A stretch of 64,000 nt of DNA, from assembly GCF_041146395.1 (NCBI RefSeq), contig NC_091008.1, positions 4,043,501 to 4,107,500 on the forward strand, written 5' to 3'. Source of the DNA: Eulemur rufifrons. Its lineage: Eukaryota; Chordata; Mammalia; Primates; Lemuridae. The notes under the pieces are model-generated. The model did not search any database and had not been told where the DNA came from. It saw only the letters and a program-made list of their open reading frames with translations. The stretch's first letter is position 1; each line of letters starts with the position of its first letter. The position numbers and the translations under genes were made by a program. Positions 14,401 through 25,087 of the stretch are shown here, one piece after another.

Positions 14401-14802
14401 AATACACACACATAAACATTGAAATTGAACTCCATGGGAGACTGGTATGTATAAAAACTTAGTGACCAAAGAAAACTAACCAATAAGCCACATTTCTGAA
14501 AAGGGTTCAGAATTTCAGATACATCTATTATTTTGTATTACTTGATTAAATAAAATAAGCAGTTTTCCCACCCAAATTGGCTATTTTTTAGTTTGTTATT
14601 TAGACAACTATCTTACTTTCTTGGTACTTTGTAGGGTAGGGAGATGATAAGGTATAAAGGTTGGGAAAAGGAATGTTATCAAAACTAAAAGACTATCATT
14701 GTTGATTCTGAATTTTCCTCTCTGGGGGAGGCTAGAAATAGAACACAAGCAAGGTGAACTATCCCAGGCTTGTTACCATAAACAGATTCAAATGCCCAGA
14801 GC
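14401..14802. other. Unique DNA, nothing recognised
   Basis: AT-rich, no repeat or coding signal seen. Confidence 0.4.
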
Positions 14803-15030
14803 TTCATTTATTCATGCAATTAACAAAGAAATTTCATGTCCCTGAAATGTCCCAGACAACGTGCTACGGTATTGGGAACAGAGAGATGAGCAAGGCAGAT
14901 ATTGTTCTTGCCTTCATGTTTCTCCCAGTTTAGCAGGGAAGGCAGATATTAAAGAATGATGTCCACAGGATGAAGAAATGGGCTGGACTTAAGTAGAGGT
15001 GAGATCTCTGAGTGGACGTCTTAATCCATG
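14803..15030 (-). repeat. L2 3'-end relic
   Basis: 'atttattcatgcaattaacaaagaaatttcatgtccctgaaatgtcccagacaacgtgctacggtattgggaacagagagatgagcaaggcagatattg...' tracks the reverse complement of the L2 terminus (ends in a TTCATT-type run, then 'gccaggcactgttctagg...ggatacag...gaacaaaacagac'). Diverged. Confidence 0.6.
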
Positions 15031-15689
15031 AAAGAGTAAGCGTTTTCCTGATTGATCTCTTTGTTTCAAACGATGATGACCTGCTCTAATTCAAACACAT
15101 CATAGTGATTTGAAAAATGTTAATTGATGATGGTGGAGACATTTGACTTATTGAAAGCAGATTTATACTAGATTCATATGAGAAACATAGCTAAAACTCA
15201 GTAACTTTAGCTAAAACGCACCAAATGATGTTAAATATATGCCCACATGAAATTACTTTTAAAGTATAGCATTTGTCAGCATCAAGTGGTATTTTAGCCA
15301 AGACTAATATTGGGCCTGGAGGTATGGAAACTGCTCTCAGCTCTGTGGCATGCCATAGTTTCGGTCCTGTCCATCATGTGGCACACCACCAATTAGAATG
15401 GCTGGACACATTGTTGCCAACATAGCTAATCATGTCTTTATGTTAAATCATAACCCTCTACTTTGCATTGGAAAAATAAAATGAAGAAGCAAAGGAAAAT
15501 GTAGAGAAAGTTCCTTTTTATACACATAGACAGTTCTACAATCAAAACAATGTTTTTAAAAGTTCTGTTCTTAATTCTACTAATCTTCCTGCCCAAAGGT
15601 ATATGCTTGTAATATTTTGACGTACAAATTTGTATCTCTCTGTCTTTCTCTGTCTCTTTTATTTCCTTCTATGTGTATATTTATATACA
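15031..15689. other. Unique DNA, nothing recognised
   Basis: No repeat or gene recognised. Confidence 0.4.
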
Positions 15690-16100
15690 TATATATTCTT
15701 TCCAATAGATAGTCAAAGTTATACTACACAGTAATTTGTATTTTGTTTCTTTTGTTTAAAACATTCTGAGCTTTTTCTAACACTGTGGAATATACTTTGG
15801 AAACATCAAACTGGCTGTAAAATATTCTATCATACTGATTTAACTAGAAATTATTTCCTCTTTCCTCTCTTTGTGAAAGTGACTATTTGTGTTATTATAA
15901 ATAAGATTGTGAGGAACATTCCTTTATATAGATCTTTCTCTGTTCTTATTTTATCCTTATGGTAAATCTCTAGAAATGTAATTATAGCTCTAAGAGTATG
16001 AACATTTTATTGCTCTTTATACAGAATGTTCTCCAGAAAGTTTATACCAATGTATCCCCTTACCTATATTTCACATCACCATTTACAACACAAAATTTTC
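15690..16100. repeat. Old L1M-type 3' sequence
   Basis: Resembles the widespread L1M-like segment: 'ttgtttaaaacattctgagc', 'ttattataaataagattgtgaggaacattcctttatatagatc', 'tccttatggtaaatctctagaaatgtaattatagctctaagagtatgaacattttattgctc', 'gttctccagaaagtttataccaatgtatcccc'. The block order matches; subfamily and strand are uncertain. Confidence 0.65.
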
Positions 16101-16149
16101 ATCAGTTGCTTTATTTTTATATTTTTAATCTTAGCTGTTTAATAAGAAA

Positions 16150-16870
16150 CGTGAACACACAGATTCTAGGATGACCCCAGAGATTCCTATTCTTTGGTAT
16201 TCGCATCCTTGTGTGATCCTCTCCCCTGGGGCTGTGCTGAGTCCCTTTCTTAATACATCTTGTGCTTCTATAACAAAATACAACAGACTGGGCCATTTAT
16301 AAAGAGTAAAAATTTATGTATCACAGTTTTGGAGGCTGGGAAGTCCTAGATCAAGGTGCTGATAAGGTTTGGTGTTTGGTAAGGGACCAGTCTCCACTTC
16401 CAAGATGGTGCCTCGAACACTACATCCTGTGGAGAGCAGGAAGCTATGTCCTCACATGGCAAAAAAGTAGGAGACAGCAACCCCACTTCCTCATGTCCTT
16501 TTTATCATGGCATTAAGCCCTTCATGACAGTGGCATCCTCATGACCCAAACACCCCCCATCAGGCCCCACCTCCCAACACTGTTGCATTGGGGATTAAGT
16601 TTCAACAGGAGTTTTGCAGGGGACAAAAACATTCCCATAGCGATTCCTGATCTGCTTCTACTGAACAGAATATGGCAGAAGCAATAGACGTTACTTCCGA
16701 AGTTAGGTTACAAAAAGACAGTGGCTTCCATCCTGGCTTCTCTCTCTCTATCTTGCTCTTGTTCTCCCTCTTTCCATACTTTGTAGAAAGCTGCCAGTGT
16801 GAGAATCCCTATGAAATCCCCACAGGGTAAGTCACAGATACCCCTGGCCAACAGCCAGCAAGATGAGTGA
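16150..16870 (+). mobile_element. LTR-like repeat interrupted by a MaLR LTR
   Basis: After the inner LTR, 'ttctactgaacagaatatggcagaagcaatagacgttacttccgaagttaggttacaaaaagacagtggcttccatcctggc' followed by a TC-rich run is the hallmark of a common mammalian LTR-like repeat (consensus 'cttctaacgaatagaatgtggcagaagtgacg...cttccgaggctaggtcataaaaag'). The piece before it (about 16150-16245, 'ttggtattcgcatccttgtgtgatcctctcccctggggctgtg') fits the 5' side of the same repeat. Family name not assigned. Confidence 0.65.
16246..16640 (-). mobile_element. MaLR solo LTR (MLT1/MST-like), reverse, nested
   Basis: Reverse-complement MaLR LTR: 'tgcttctataacaaaatacaacagactgggccatttataaagag', 'tcacagttttggaggctgggaagtcctagatcaagg', 'gtcctcacatggcaaaaaag', 'catgacccaaacacc', 'ggccccacctcccaacactg', 'cattggggattaagtttcaacaggag', ending 'gacaaaaacattc'. 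All blocks are present in the expected order, about 395 bp. It sits inside another repeat, so it is the younger of the two. The 66-codon ORF over it is spurious. Confidence 0.85.
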
Positions 16871-16889
16871 TGTTCAGACCAGATCTTTT

Positions 16890-17075
16890 TCTTCATTGCA
16901 TTTGCCATTCCATTACATATTGTACATTTTTAATCTTTATTTTATATTTTGTCTGTAACCACAAGAATATAAGCTTCATGAAGACAGGGACTTTTGTTTT
17001 TTTCACTGCTATATTCATAGCCTTTGTACCACTGTTCTGCCACATAACGGGTCCTTAGTAACATATCAGTTGCAT
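16890..17075 (+). repeat. L2 3'-end relic, sense
   Basis: 'tttatattttgtctgtaaccacaagaatataagcttcatgaagacagggacttttgtttttttcactgctatattcatagcctttgtaccactgttctgccacataacgggtccttagtaa' matches the L2 3' terminus block by block (ctgtctgtctcccccactagaatgtaagctccatgagggcagggac...). Confidence 0.8.
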
Positions 17076-20000
17076 AAATTAGTGACATTAAATACTGTGA
17101 AAATATGGAGCAAGTTCCTAAATAGGGGTGGTGAATACTCAACAAATGCTCATGGCCTTTGAAAAACAAATTTTGTACAAATACACATGGAAGCTATTAC
17201 TGTAACTGGAAACATGTATGTTACATTTATAGCATTAGCATATTGTGTTATATATTTATCCTAGGACAGCAAGGATTGGATAGAGTAAATTTGGATTTCA
17301 ATGAAGCTTAAAAGTATATTCATATATTTTAATGACATTTATTAAAATGTTTTATTAAAATATTGAAACTAACCTTTTAGAACTCTGATTATTCCCAGCA
17401 AAGCTAAGCATCTGTTAAACAATGATAGCATTATTCGTTTTGTACATTTCATTAGTTATTTTCTTAACTATTTAGCAACAATAAATTGGTGCAATATAAT
17501 TTTACTGGGGAGAGGAATAAACAGCTATAACAAATCATTAAATGTTCAAACTCTAATTAAAATTCATTTGTCATAAAATATGCATTTCAACTTAAGCCAT
17601 ACGTTTTCCCATCATAAGTGCTAAAATATTTTTGGTTCCATTTTCTGTTATCAAAGCAAGCTAACTTTGCCATTCAGCAATTAAGTATGTTAAATTTCCA
17701 AGATTTATTGAGAGAAACAGATGAAACTGCAAATATGTCTTCCTTTCAATTAAAAATGGCTGCATTTTGCATGCTGCCTTTAAAAGCCTTTTGGATCTCA
17801 TCAATCATACTTCAAAAAATTCTTTTTAGGTCCACAGAAATATTTAGAAAGACCTGACTTCATTTTCAAAATACTTAACAGAGAATGATCTACAAACATT
17901 GCGTATTGCCTTAAAAAAAAATGACACTTAAAATATAAATCTCTGTGTTGAATCGGAGCAAAAAATAACGTCGATTACAAATATATATCCCCCTAATTGT
18001 ACAACTCAATGGCTGAAAACCTTATACCAGAGTTTTAGCGGGTTCCAAATCCATGCTTATTACAACCAAGAAGAGATGCCACAGAGGTCACAGGAAATAT
18101 TTTTCCATGCAGTTGGAAGGCGTGTTAATGGGAAGCCCAGAGATTGTGAGAGTCTGATACTGCCACGTACATCTTGAGCCCAGGAGTGCCTGTTAGTTGT
18201 GGCAGGCTGTAGTTGTGCACAAGTGCTTACAGCTGCAGTGACATGGTGCTAAGCGTGTTTTAAGACTAGTCCCAGTTGAGCGGCATCTTATCCAACCAGA
18301 AACAATCCCACAATCCAGCTCTTTTTAAGTGATCATCCTTGTATCATAACAGATTAAGGTGGCAGCTACTTTGGATTATGTTTAATCTAACCTTTATCCA
18401 TTCACATCTTCACCTGAAACTTACAAGGACCAAGAGTCAATTGCCGGGGCATAATTCACAATGACACTGATCTTTCCTTCCTCACTCTAATTATCTGGAT
18501 TAAGAATAACACTTTTGAGTAATTATTTTCACATTGGATAAACATTAAGCTTTCCTGGATTTATCTGAGCTTTTTCCTAACATGAAATAGATCCAACCAG
18601 GCTTATAAGAACATAACTGACAGCGGTGACAGCTTAATCAAGGCAACCCTAAACAACTAAAACAATAAGGAAATGTTTATTTCCCGTTGTTAAGAATATT
18701 CCAGAATCCGAAACTTAACATTTAATGTCAAAACAAACAAACAAAACCAGACAACCAATTGCAATGCTCTTTTGTTCTTTCTGTATAATGATTCAGTAAT
18801 CCTCAAGTTCAAAGAGAATCACCATGATGATATAAAACCGGCTATACTGACAGTAGCCATGAAAACTGAGTAGCTTTATTTTCCCAACCCATGTAATGTC
18901 CTAAAAAGAAAGAACACATGACATTAAAATCAATGTGCTGAAATTATAATTAGAGTGAATCAAATACTTGCTGCAGGACTTCTGATGGCTATTTTTGATC
19001 ACGCTGAATTGTCCATCCGAGATTGCACATGATCCCTAAAATTGCTATCACAAACAGGCTCGAAAAATCTTCCAAGCTTGTCTTTGAAACTATCTAAGAT
19101 CATATACAATTACACACTAAAATCACATCACAAAACCCAATTACACTTTGGCTTTGCAGATCCACCGATAACCTCTTAAAGAGCAAACTCCTTCACTGTG
19201 TCGACCTCTGACCCCAAGCTCTTTTTTCCAATCTGCAGCCCCAGCTCTGTATGTTTCTCAGCCAGTGTGAAGAGCCAAACACCGAATGGTCAAAAAGACC
19301 TGCAGGGCTTTTGGAGGACGCTAAGTGTTCCAGCTATCTCCAGTTTAAGGTTAAAGTTGATATTGCTAATAGTTTATTCTTGCCCTTTAATATATCTTAT
19401 GCATTGTTCTGCCACTTACTTATTCCAAAATATTTTTTAATAGAAGAATTTCTAAGTACACTTGTCTTCATTTGAATGGCTTAGTGATACAGAAGCAGTA
19501 ACATTGTTAAACTTAAAAAAGAGAAAAAAATGAGAAGTCACGAGCCCTTTAATCAGAATTGAAAAATAATTAGCAAATAAAGACTCCAAACAAATGAATT
19601 CCAAACAAGCATTTACAATGAGAGGGAGAATGAAAGAAGTGAGCTGGCTCTCACAATAGCATCTCTCACGAATCCAGATTACATGTCTGTTAATCTGAGT
19701 TTAGGGCATCGTAAGTGGGTATGTGATTCCCCATAGAACAGGGAAGAGCTGTAATTTCATACCAACTCCCCTCCATGGTATCTGAAGAAATTGCCAAAGG
19801 GAAAATATAGATCAGTTCCTTATGGCATTTTCTATGGATGAAGATGAGTAAAGAGGTAAATAAATCATCATCTAATTCTATGTGTGAACACACTCAAAAT
19901 CATTGCTGGCTCTTCTTCAGGTTTGGGATCATTGCAGCTTTACTTAACTGTTCACTTGTCTGTGCCCTTAAGCTTCCTGACTTATTTAATAGCAGCCATG

Positions 20001-21715
20001 GGATGGCAGCATGTCAGAATTGCAATGGCACTCGGAACTCAGCCACTCTAATGGCCCAAACCTTGTCATCTGCAAAGTACGTTGGTGACTGGCGAATGCC
20101 CATTGGAATCATTGTACATAGTATCCCAAGGAATAATGCCAAGTGTATGTAAATAGCTAAATCAAAAATATTCTTTTGCAATTGTCCTCTTTTTCAATGA
20201 AATACCTAGATTTTGGAAGGATGTATGCAAGATGTGAACAAAATAAAATTATCTTAGCACATAAGTGAGCAACAAGCCTCTTCAGCAACAAGCCATTCAG
20301 ACTCAATTCCTTGGATACACTATCTTAACACACCAGAAATCCCTCTGTTCACAACCTCAAAGGTTCCAGAATGAGTCAGGAAAATTATGAGGCTCCAATA
20401 ACGCAATGTCAGCAAAAACAAACCATTGAGAATTAAAAATATATATAGTTCCAAAGAGGAACAACATGCTGGAGTACAAAGGATGATAAAGTATTAGCAC
20501 GACAAAGATTAAATGAACATCTTTAGGTGATTACAGAGTAAGCACAAACATTGAAGTTCATATTTGAACAATGTATGATAGAAAAAATACCCACAAAATT
20601 AAAGTCCTGGGTTTTTTCCAATAGAATGATATATCCTTTTGATTTCAGAATTCTTCCATTAAAATTAGAATGCATGGATATTTATTCATCTTTTGTGTCA
20701 GGTTAACTGGCAAGCCACTTATGAGGCCAAAAGCTATGTTATTTATGTTTAGTAAGGCCACTTACAGTGATTAGTCAAATAAATGAAACTCTGACTGTAC
20801 TCAAAATACGTGAATAAACTGAGCTGCCATTTAATTACTCTAAATACTAATGCCCAAAATACCATTCCCATAATCTAAAATTATTGCAGATTCCCTCCAT
20901 ACCCCTCCATATCTCTTCTGTAATGGTGAAACAACAGAACTCTTGAATGACTTTGCATCTGTAAAGCTCTCTGAGGGGTGAAAGAGAAGCACCCAGAGAC
21001 ATGGGTAGGAGTTTTGAAATCTGCAAAGACCAAAATATATTCTAGCGTCCGAAAATATTCTGACATTGAAAGTGTAACAGACAAGAAAAATTTTCAAGAA
21101 AGAATAAAAAATAAATAAATTAGGTGTTTGGTGTGAAAAAAGGTGTGAAATCGCTAACTGCAGACCGTGCATTCTAAACATTTACATTATCCTGGAGCTA
21201 TTCATACTTAGGGACTTCCTGAATGCTGATCATTTTACCCGTTGTTGTATCGGCTGCATTCCTCATACGAACGCCGTACAGCGGTGTAAGGCATGTGTTC
21301 TTGACAATCTGGACAATTCCTCCTTGACAGTGTTTTAAAAAAGGCTGAGTCTACGAGGCTACATGACAGCCCCAGATGGTTTTAACTGAAGAGTAGAAAA
21401 AGTAATATAATTGATTTGGTGCTTGTTGAAATGCCCTAAATATTCAGTTTTAACTTTTACCTAATCCATCGATTCCACCTTTTTTATTTTTCCTTTTTTT
21501 TTTTTAGGAAAAAAAAAAAAAAGAAACCCCACCAGGGACCAGGGTTATGTGTCTAGTATTTTAAAAATGTCTCAGAAATTTTGCTGGGGAAACAGATCCT
21601 TCAGAAGTTTTCTCTACTGTTAAATCGCTAAGGCTATTTGACATGGATTTTTACAGTTTGTCTCTAGAAGGCTCTACAAAGACATTTTGCCAAGGTCCCT
21701 AAGTCTCCCCTAAGT
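17076..21715. other. Longest repeat-poor unique stretch in the window
   Basis: About 4.6 kb in which I recognise no SINE, LINE, LTR or DNA transposon; only short A/T runs appear (for example 17911-17920 and the T/A runs near 21495-21522). ORFs up to 113 codons on either strand do not resemble known proteins and overlap one another, so I do not call them. It may be ordinary unique sequence or contain conserved regulatory DNA. Confidence 0.45.
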
Positions 21716-22265
21716 AGCTTGTTTTAATTTCTTTCAGAAATATTTAGTGAAGATGTCTGTGTATTGGTCCTATACAACTTTTTGTTAAGTTTATTCCTAA
21801 GTACTTAATGTTTTTGATGCTATTGTTGAGAGTACCTTTTATTTTAATTAGTACTGGTTTAAGGAAATAAAGAAATTTTTGGATATTGAACTATTTTATT
21901 TTTTACTATAAAACTTCTACTTTCTTTATCTTGATTTGTTGCATTAGACAAAATCAATATCCAGCTCAATATTTAGTATAAGATTCAGTTCAATTTTGAG
22001 TAGAAATTTTTCAGTAATTCACCATTAAGGATGTTCTTGCTATATATGTTTTTTTTAAATATATTTTATCAGTTTAAAGCAATTCCTTTCTGTTCCTAGC
22101 ATGCTAAAAGTTACTATTAAAGAGTTTTTAATTTTATCAATTGTTTTCTCATTCTATTAATGTGGTGAGTTACATCAACTGATGATATTCTAATACAGCA
22201 TATTTACATCCATAGAATAAGTCCAAATTGGCTGTGATGTATTAGGATACATATATGTATATAGC
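21716..22265 (-). mobile_element. L1 ORF2 fragment, reverse
   Basis: Reverse-complement L1 ORF2: 'tgtctgtgtattggtcctatacaactttttgttaagtttattcctaagtacttaatgtttttgatgctattg', later 'gcaattcctttctgttcctagcatgctaaaagttactattaaagag' and 'attgttttctcattctattaatgtggtgagttacatcaactgatg'. These match the ORF2 region between the endonuclease and reverse-transcriptase domains. Full of stops; dead. Confidence 0.8.
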
Positions 22266-22549
22266 ACTTAATTCTATTTACTGAATTTTTATGTGCATAT
22301 TTTAAGTTTATTGTGAGTCACAGTTTAGAATCGCTGCTTTCTTTGCATGGAACATATTTGAAAAAACAAACAAAAAAAAAGACTAGGAAAGAGACTAATA
22401 GATTGAATGAAATTCATCATATGCTTCTCTCCCCAAATCTATGCACTATCCTTCGTTTCTCATTTCTGCCCATTGCTAACTTCATAAATTATTTCGGTTT
22501 ACACCAAGACACACTTCTTTAAAAAGTAGCGATTCTTTCTCTTTAAAGA
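22266..22549. other. Unrecognised spacer inside the LINE block
   Basis: No repeat assigned; contains a short A-rich patch with (CAAA) units near 22363-22381. Confidence 0.35.
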
Positions 22550-22925
22550 AAAGTTGTAAAGATAGCACAGAGAGTTCTGATATACTCTACATTCAGTTTC
22601 CCCATTGTTAACATTGTATAGGGCATAGTTGTCACAATTAATGAACCACATAGATACATTATTAAATAAAGGAATGTTATTCAAATTCCTTAGTTGTTAC
22701 TTAATGTCTTTTTTTCTCTGTCCCAAGATCCCATTCAAGATACTACATAGCATTTAGTAGATATGTCTTTTAAAGCTCATCTAGACTGTGACAGTTTTTC
22801 AAAGTTTGCTTCCTTTTGATGATCTTGAAAGTTTTGAATACTGGTCATGTATTTTGTAGAATTGAGGTTTGTCTGACTTTTGTATCATAATTAAACTTTG
22901 ATTATGAATTCTGGAAAATAGATTT
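22550..22925. repeat. Old L1M-type 3'UTR-like repeat
   Basis: Resembles a widespread mammalian LINE-associated segment: 'aaagttgtaaagatagcacagagagttctgatatac', 'cagtttccccattgttaacattgtatagg', 'ctgtcccaagatcccattcaagatactacatagcatttag', 'gactgtgacagtttttcaaagtttgc', 'tactggtcatgtattttgtagaat'. Strand and subfamily are not assigned. Confidence 0.6.
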
Positions 22926-22974
22926 CAGAAGCAAAGTGTCATTTTCATCAGATCCTATGAAGGGTAGGTTAGCA

Positions 22975-24335
22975 ACATCAGCAAGGTGGCAGACTAGGAG
23001 TATTCAGTACTTGTCCCCTTGCAAAAACATTCATTTGAACAACCATTCATGCTCAAAAATAACTTCACAAGACCTAAGAAATCCAGGTGAGAGATTAAAG
23101 TACTTTGGTAGAGCACAGAAATAATAGAATATGTGTTAAAGAGGATAGGAAGGACAGTTTCACATTACTTGTGTCATTCCTCCCACAAGCCTGTGTAGTA
23201 CAGCAGGGAGAAAGACACCTTCCACAGAAGGAAAGGAGAGTGAAATGAGCACCCAACTTCACTGCAGACCCCAGGACCAAACCCATACCAATGAACCCTG
23301 GCACTAGGCCAGCACCCACGGACCCAGGCTCTAAGCCAGTCCCCACAGACCAAGCAAGGCTCTAGGTCCAACCCAGCACTAGGCTGGCCCCCACGGTCAA
23401 GCCTCCAGGCTTATCCCAACATGGGGGTGGCCCCTGAAGCCCCAGTCTCCAGGCAAGACCCTGAAAACCCAAGCACCAGGCCAGCACCCATGAACCAGGG
23501 CTCTAGACCCACCCTAGCACCAGGCAGACCCTGTGGCTCCAGGCTCAAGGCCTGTCTTAGTAGATCGCAGCACCAAGCCAAACTTTAGGAACTCAGAAAA
23601 TGGTCTATCTCTGCAGACCCAGGCACTTGGCCTGCCCCATGGACTCAGGCTCCAGGTCCACCCCAGTAACCCCAGGGCCTGGATGATCCTCACAGACTCA
23701 AACTCCACACCTGAAGACTCAGGTGCCAAGCCTTCTTGTCTAAGGACTTCAGCAGAAACCCCACCCACAGAAACTGCCCCAGCCATTCCACCCAGCATCT
23801 TTGAATAAACTGATTGAAGAATGGCTTTCCATTATAAATCCAATCTGTAAAAACTGGAAGAGGTACCTACTTCTTCAAATGCACCGACATTAACTCAAGA
23901 CCACAATGATCATGAATAATCAGACACATTCCTCCAAAGGAATAAAATAAAGCACCAGTAACTGACCTAAAGAAATTGAGACCTACAAACTGTCTGACAA
24001 AGAATTCAAAATAATCATCTTAAAGAACCACAACGAACTACAAAAGAACACAGAGAGACAACTAGATAAAAATCAGAAAGACAAAACATGAACAAAATTA
24101 GAACTTCAGTGAAGAGACAGAAATTTAAAAACCAAACAAATTCTAGAGCTGAAGGAACACAATGACTGAACTGAAAAATTCATAGAGAGTTTCATTAGCA
24201 AACTCAATCAAACAGAAGAAAAAGTCAGTGAGCTCAAAGACAGGTCATTTGGAATTACCCCAGTCAGAGGAACAAAAAGAAAAAATAAAAAATAATGAGG
24301 AAAACCTATGAACTTATGGAACATCATCAAAAAAA
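22975..24335 (+). mobile_element. Old L1 (L1M type) 5'UTR and start of ORF1
   Basis: Begins with the L1M 5' end motif (aaggtggcagactaggag). 23240-23790 is a GC-rich run of imperfect tandem units (ccaggctctaggcc, cagcaccaggccagcaccca), typical of this 5'UTR. From about 23880 ORF1 sequence follows: 'ctgacctaaagaaattgagacctacaaactgtctgacaaagaattcaaaataatcatcttaaagaacc', then the coiled-coil part (gaactgaaaaattcatagagagtttca) to about 24320. It stops abruptly; RNA-binding domain, ORF2 and 3' end are absent here. ORFs in the GC-rich part are non-coding. Confidence 0.85.
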
Positions 24336-24373
24336 TCTCCACTAAAATCTCCACTTCTCCAAGGAGACCTAAT

Positions 24374-24388
24374 TTCTTTGATTGGAGA
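24374..24388. repeat. Left copy of 15-bp direct repeat flanking an L1 piece
   Basis: TTCTTTGATTGGAGA, identical to 25073-25087. Interpreted as a target-site duplication around the L1 ORF2 fragment between them. Confidence 0.8.
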
Positions 24389-25072
24389 AAAGTGACATAT
24401 TATTTTCTTGCTGATTTGCTTGAGTTCTTTATAGATTCTAGTTATCACCCCACATGAGAATATTTTCTCCCATTCTGTAGATTATCTGTTTGCTCTCATG
24501 ACAGTTTCCTTGGCTGTGCAGAAGCTTTTTAATTTGATCAGGTCCCATTTATTTATTTTTGTTGTTGCTGTGATTGCCTTTGGGATCTTCTTTATAAATT
24601 CTTTCCCTAGGCCAATGTCTACAAGAGGTTTTCCAACATTTCTTTTAGAATTCTTATGGTTTCATGCCTTAGATTTAAGTCTGTTAGCCATTGTGAGTTG
24701 ATTTTTGTGAGAGGTGAGAAGTGTGGATTCTGTTTCAGTCTTCTACATGTGGCTATCCAATTTTTCCAACACTATTTAGGGAATAAGGATTCTTTTCCCC
24801 ATTGTATGTTTTTGTCTGCTTTGTCAAGGATCACATGGCAATAAGATGATGGTTTTATATCTGGGGTCTCTGTTCTAATCCATTGGTATTGGTTTCTGTT
24901 CTTGTGCCAGTACCATGCTGTTTTGGTTACTATAGCCTTGTAGTGTAGCTTGAAGTCAGGTAAATTGATGCCTCCCAATTTGTTCTTTTTGCTTAAGGCT
25001 GCTTTGGGTATATGAGGTCTTCTCTGGTTCCATATGAAGTGTAGAATTATATGTTTATCAAATTTACATCCC
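24389..25072 (-). mobile_element. L1 ORF2 fragment without 3'UTR or poly(A), reverse
   Basis: Reverse-complement L1 ORF2: 'gagttctttatagattctag', 'ttggctgtgcagaagctttttaatttgatcag', 'gttgatttttgtgagaggtgag', 'atggctatccaatttttcc...'. A 68-codon stretch on the minus strand (24978-24772) reads [23 protein letters not shown] and later [15 protein letters not shown], a late ORF2p segment beyond the reverse transcriptase domain. Its 3' edge lies inside ORF2; there is no L1 3'UTR and no clear poly(T) at the left edge, yet it has a perfect 15-bp flanking duplication. It is less diverged than the LINE pieces around it. Confidence 0.85.
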
Positions 25073-25087
25073 TTCTTTGATTGGAGA
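25073..25087. repeat. Right copy of 15-bp direct repeat flanking an L1 piece
   Basis: TTCTTTGATTGGAGA, identical to 24374-24388. Confidence 0.8.

Noticed and set aside
18160..18260. 'gagcccaggag...' patch resembling a 7SL/Alu word
   Set aside because: Only a short word match; surrounding sequence does not follow Alu or 7SL.
20840..21181. 113-codon minus-strand ORF
   Set aside because: Not recognised; lies in AT-rich unique DNA and overlaps another frame; no coding signal by eye.
23095..23808. ORFs of 62-94 codons, Gly/Pro-rich
   Set aside because: They lie in the GC-rich tandem part of an old L1 5'UTR, on both strands; no protein homology.
22975..25087. Twin-priming (5' inversion) of a single L1
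   Set aside because: Twin priming would put the ORF2/3' part (with poly-T) on the left for a minus-strand insert; the order here is the opposite, and the right piece has its own 15-bp duplication.
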